This document shows positions 61,697 to 64,000 of a stretch of DNA of 64,000 bases, piece by piece. A model generated the notes under the pieces. That model searched no databases and had not been told where the DNA came from. It saw nothing but the letters and a program-made list of their open reading frames with translations. The position numbers were made by a program, and so were the translations under genes. Where the stretch lies: positions 116,816 to 180,815 of the forward strand of contig NZ_AMRM01000008.1 of NCBI RefSeq assembly GCF_000300335.1, given 5' to 3'. Source of the DNA: Nitratireductor pacificus pht-3B (GTDB taxonomy: Bacteria > Pseudomonadota > Alphaproteobacteria > Rhizobiales > Rhizobiaceae). Position 1 is the first letter of the stretch. Every line of letters starts with the position of its first letter.

Positions 61697-62827
61697 TCAC
61701 TTCAGCCGCGTGAGCAGGCCGGCCACGAGCTGCGCCCGCTCGACCAGGCTGTCGATCTCGATGTGTTCGTTGAGCGTGTGGAGACCTGCGCCGCGCACGC
61801 CGATGGAATCGAGCGTCGGGATGCCCATGGCGCCGGTGAAATTGCCGTCCGAGCCGCCGCCGGCGCTGGCGTGGCTCAGCTCGAAGCCGATCTCGCCGGC
61901 GATGCCGCGCGCCAGCTCGTAGACCGCCATCGTGCCCGCATCCGGCTCCCAGACCGGCCGCGTGACGCCGCGCGTCACCTCGATCACCACGTCGTTCTCC
62001 TCGCCTGAAAGGGCAAGCATGCGCTCGACGCCGTGGTCGAGATCTGCCTGGCGCTTGGCCATCGACAGCACCTCCGCGTCGCAGGAGGAGGAGACGCAGT
62101 TGACCCACTGCCCGGCATGGATGACGCCGACGGAGAAGGTGCAGTCCTCGCCGGTCATCGCCTCGATCTCGATGATCTTGCGCGCCATGGCGGCGATCGC
62201 CGAGCGGCCGTCTTTCAGCGCCCAGCCGGCATGGCTCGGCCGGCCGGAGGTCCTGACATTGAAACGGGCGATGGCGTAGCGCCCGGTCACGGCGCCGCCG
62301 TCCGGTCGGGCCGGCTCCGGCACCAGCACATAGCGGTTCTTGCGCGCCTCCATCTCGATCAGCGCGCGCGTCGACGGCGTGCCGATCTCCTCGTCGGGCG
62401 TGAACAGCACGGTGACCGGCAGCGGCGTCTGGACGCCGGCCAGCGCCAGCTGGCGGATCGCCTCCAGGCTCACATAATTGCCGCCCTTCATGTCCTGGAT
62501 GCCGGGGCCGTAGCAGAGCCCGTCCTCGACGCGCCACGGGTTCTTCGCCAGCGTGCCGACGGGATGCACCGTGTCCATGTGGCCGGAGATCAGGATGCCG
62601 GGCTTGCCGAAATCCCGGTGCGGGAAGCGGGCGCGCACCGAGCCGCCATACCCCATGCGGCCGGGAATGCGCTCGATCTCGGCGCCCGCCGCCGCCAGGT
62701 CGTAGGCGGCGAGATCCATCATGCGATTGACGGCGGCCGCGTCGAAGGTCGGGCTCTCGCACTCGATCCAGGGTTTGAGCCCGGCGAGCATCGTGTCGGT
62801 GTCGAAGGGGAGTTTCCGGAAATTCAT
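61697..62827 (-). CDS. M20-family metallopeptidase (carboxypeptidase G2-like)
   Basis: A 376-residue zinc exopeptidase or amidohydrolase. Metal ligands are visible in order: His-x-Asp in SGHMDTVHPVG (about 80), Asp in YGPGIQDMKGG, catalytic Glu-Glu in FTPDEEIGTP (about 147), a further ligand region in SASAGGGSDGNFTGAMGIPTLDSIG and the final His in LHTLNEHIEIDSL. A dimerisation domain lies in the middle (RPSHAGWALKDGRSAIAAMARKI). Start ATG 62827 with AGGA upstream; the longer frame runs into the inverted-repeat element. Substrate could be an N-acyl amino acid or peptide. Confidence 0.9.
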   Translation of the reverse strand: MNFRKLPFDTDTMLAGLKPWIECESPTFDAAAVNRMMDLAAYDLAAAGAEIERIPGRMGYGGSVRARFPHRDFGKPGILISGHMDTVHPVGTLAKNPWRVEDGLCYGPGIQDMKGGNYVSLEAIRQLALAGVQTPLPVTVLFTPDEEIGTPSTRALIEMEARKNRYVLVPEPARPDGGAVTGRYAIARFNVRTSGRPSHAGWALKDGRSAIAAMARKIIEIEAMTGEDCTFSVGVIHAGQWVNCVSSSCDAEVLSMAKRQADLDHGVERMLALSGEENDVVIEVTRGVTRPVWEPDAGTMAVYELARGIAGEIGFELSHASAGGGSDGNFTGAMGIPTLDSIGVRGAGLHTLNEHIEIDSLVERAQLVAGLLTRLK

Positions 62828-62864
62828 GGGAGGTGTCCTGGTTGGTAGTGCTGTAATCTTGGTA

Positions 62865-63037
62865 CCCCTTCGCACCCCCCTCTGGCCTGCCGGCCATCTC
62901 CCCCACAAGGGGGGAGATCGAACTTCATCCAAGCCCAGCATTTTCTGCAGCGCCGCAGGGGGCGAAGTGGGTGATGACCGCCAATCTCCCCCCTTGTGGG
63001 GGAGATGGCCGGCAGGCCAGAGGGGGGTGCGAAGGGG
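62865..63037. repeat. Long inverted-repeat element with perfect 54-bp arms
   Basis: Arms 62865-62918 and 62984-63037 are exact reverse complements (outer end CCCCTTCGCACCCCCCTCTG), around a 65-base interior. Same family as 57412-57560. The arms contain a smaller hairpin (CTCCCCC-ACAA-GGGGGAG). It lies between two M20 genes. Non-coding, probably a mobile or replicated element or an mRNA-folding element. Confidence 0.9.
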
Positions 63038-63059
63038 CGCGGCATGAAAGACCCCGCGC

Positions 63060-64000
63060 CTACGCCGCCAGCCGCTTCTCGATGATGCGTGCCATGATGC
63101 TGGCGCCGACGGGCAGGATGGCGTCGTCGAGGATGAAGCCCGGATTGTGCACCGGCACCGAACCGCTGTGGCCGAGCGTGCAATAGGCGCCGGGCACCGC
63201 TTTCAGCATGTCGGCGAAATCCTCGCTGCCGGTGACCAGCTCCGTGGTGACGGTCGCGTTCTCGGCGCCGACGATCTCGCTGGCGGCTTCCCGATAGGCC
63301 TCGCTCAGGTCGGCGTCGTTCATCAGCACGTCGAAGGTCGGGCGCAGGTCGGGGACGATCTCCACCTCGTAGCTTTCGGCGAAGCCGGCGCAGAGCTTCG
63401 TTACCCGGTCGAGGATCGTGTCGCGCACCGTGTCGGCGAAATAGCGGATCGTGCCGGAGATGACCGCCCGGTCGGGCACGACATTGTAGGCGGAGCCGGA
63501 ATGGATCTGCGTCACCGAGACGACGGCCGGCTCGGTCGGCGGGACGTTGCGGCTGACGATGGATTGCAGGCTCTGCACCAGCGCCGTGGCGATGACGATG
63601 GGGTCCCTGGCGTGCTGCGGCATGGCGCCGTGGCTGCCGACGCCGTTGATGACGATGTCGAAGAAGGTCGCTCCGGCCATCGCCGGCCCCGGCTTGACGC
63701 CGAACCGGTCGGGCGGCGCCAGCGGATTGTTGTGCATCCCGTAGATCTCGTCGCAGGGGAACTTTTCGAACAGCCCGTCGGCGAGCATGGCGCGCGCGCC
63801 GCCCAGCCCCTCCTCCGCCGGCTGGAAGATCATCACCGCCCGGCCGGCGAAGTCGCGCGTCTCGGCGAGATAGCGGGCGGCGCCCAGGAGCATCGCCGTG
63901 TGGCTGTCATGGCCGCAGCCGTGGAAGGCGCCCGGGTTCTTCGAGGCGTAGGGCAGGTTGGTCAATTCGTCCATCGGCAGGGCGTCCATGTCGGCGCGCA
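63060..64000 (-). CDS. M20 amidohydrolase (hippurate/N-acyl-amino acid hydrolase type), cut by window end
   Basis: The 5' part lies beyond base 64000; the frame is open to the edge (residues RADMDALP, the usual LRADMDALP block). Visible marks of the IAA-amino acid/hippurate hydrolase group: PGAFHGCGHDSHTAMLLGAARYL (metal Cys and His), FQPAEEGLGGARAML (Glu-Glu), YGMHNNPLAPP (His), the dimerisation domain GVGSHGAMPQHARDPI, SGSAYNVVPDRAVISGTIRYF, ELVTGSEDFADMLKAVPGAYCTLGHSGSVPVHNPGF. About 310 residues of roughly 390 are present. It probably works on N-acyl amino acids; function relative to the neighbouring M20 gene is unknown. Confidence 0.9.
   Translation of the reverse strand, partial: RADMDALPMDELTNLPYASKNPGAFHGCGHDSHTAMLLGAARYLAETRDFAGRAVMIFQPAEEGLGGARAMLADGLFEKFPCDEIYGMHNNPLAPPDRFGVKPGPAMAGATFFDIVINGVGSHGAMPQHARDPIVIATALVQSLQSIVSRNVPPTEPAVVSVTQIHSGSAYNVVPDRAVISGTIRYFADTVRDTILDRVTKLCAGFAESYEVEIVPDLRPTFDVLMNDADLSEAYREAASEIVGAENATVTTELVTGSEDFADMLKAVPGAYCTLGHSGSVPVHNPGFILDDAILPVGASIMARIIEKRLAA

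Overview
The window is high-GC alphaproteobacterial DNA. Gene content, the denitrification regulator boxes and several intergenic repeat types point to Hyphomicrobiales (Rhizobiales), most like Phyllobacteriaceae such as Mesorhizobium, Nitratireductor or Aquamicrobium. That assignment is inference: there is no rRNA or tRNA gene here. I see no prophage, CRISPR array or complete insertion sequence, but there is one MITE with 34-bp perfect terminal inverted repeats, two long inverted-repeat elements and one frameshifting tandem duplication. LAYOUT: 1-4.7 kb holds the 3' end of pyrF, a DUF1330 protein, a GNAT acetyltransferase, an intracellular PHB depolymerase (phaZ), a periplasmic C93 transglutaminase-like peptidase, an exported ankyrin protein and rpiB. 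4.8-9.1 kb (minus strand) is a cobalamin-riboswitch operon: riboswitch, a 42-codon leader ORF with a strong Shine-Dalgarno (SD) sequence, then a FecCD/BtuFCD-type ABC transporter and a luciferase-like flavin oxidoreductase. 9.2-14.6 kb is a nitrite-reduction cluster: group III truncated haemoglobin, a three-domain NirK, NnrS, pseudoazurin, the regulator NnrR and a DUF1858 protein. Three TTG-N8-CAA NnrR boxes lie in front of these genes. 14.6-17.1 kb holds small membrane or cysteine-rich proteins and a PepSY membrane protein. 17.2-25.8 kb is an unusual unit: a SorC regulator, a Fe3+-type ABC transporter without the tandem tyrosine of iron binders, an MBL-fold hydrolase, SurE nucleotidase and a convergent Na/Pi cotransporter. 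I propose that it imports a phosphorylated organic compound and dephosphorylates it. 25.8-26.7 kb is an AT-rich island ending in a Gly-rich bacteriocin-like peptide gene. 26.8-32.4 kb: gnd, peroxiredoxin, LysE and EamA exporters, a saccharopine dehydrogenase-family enzyme and a divergent Lrp regulator. 32.4-35.1 kb: a four-gene overlapping phospholipid operon (PlsC, CdsA, a small membrane protein, a CDP-alcohol phosphotransferase with two motif aspartates replaced by asparagine). 35.2-39.6 kb: ugpBAEC glycerol-3-phosphate uptake, with ugpC broken by a 154-bp tandem duplication. 39.8-42.1 kb: the MITE, DUF1905, a frameshifted GNAT and a GST. 42.2-47.7 kb: TPP riboswitch and thiCOSGED. 47.8-49.6 kb: a histone-deacetylase-like hydrolase and a DUF4168 protein. 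49.8-54.8 kb: an RND efflux pair with a divergent TetR regulator and operator palindrome. 54.8-60.5 kb: a LacI regulator and a glucose/mannose-type sugar ABC operon. 60.5-61.7 kb: an Xre/RES toxin-antitoxin pair. 61.7-64 kb: two M20 metallopeptidases, the last one cut by the window edge. HOW IT WORKS TOGETHER: most of the window is nutrient acquisition (corrinoid, glycerol-3-phosphate, a candidate phosphoester, sugar) and central metabolism, with dedicated local regulators beside most transport units. The denitrification cluster looks like a small regulon. NnrR boxes sit before nirK, between pseudoazurin and nnrR, and before DUF1858, so NO or nitrite signalling would switch on NirK, its electron donor pseudoazurin and the NO-handling accessories. 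No norCB, nosZ or nirV lies within the window.
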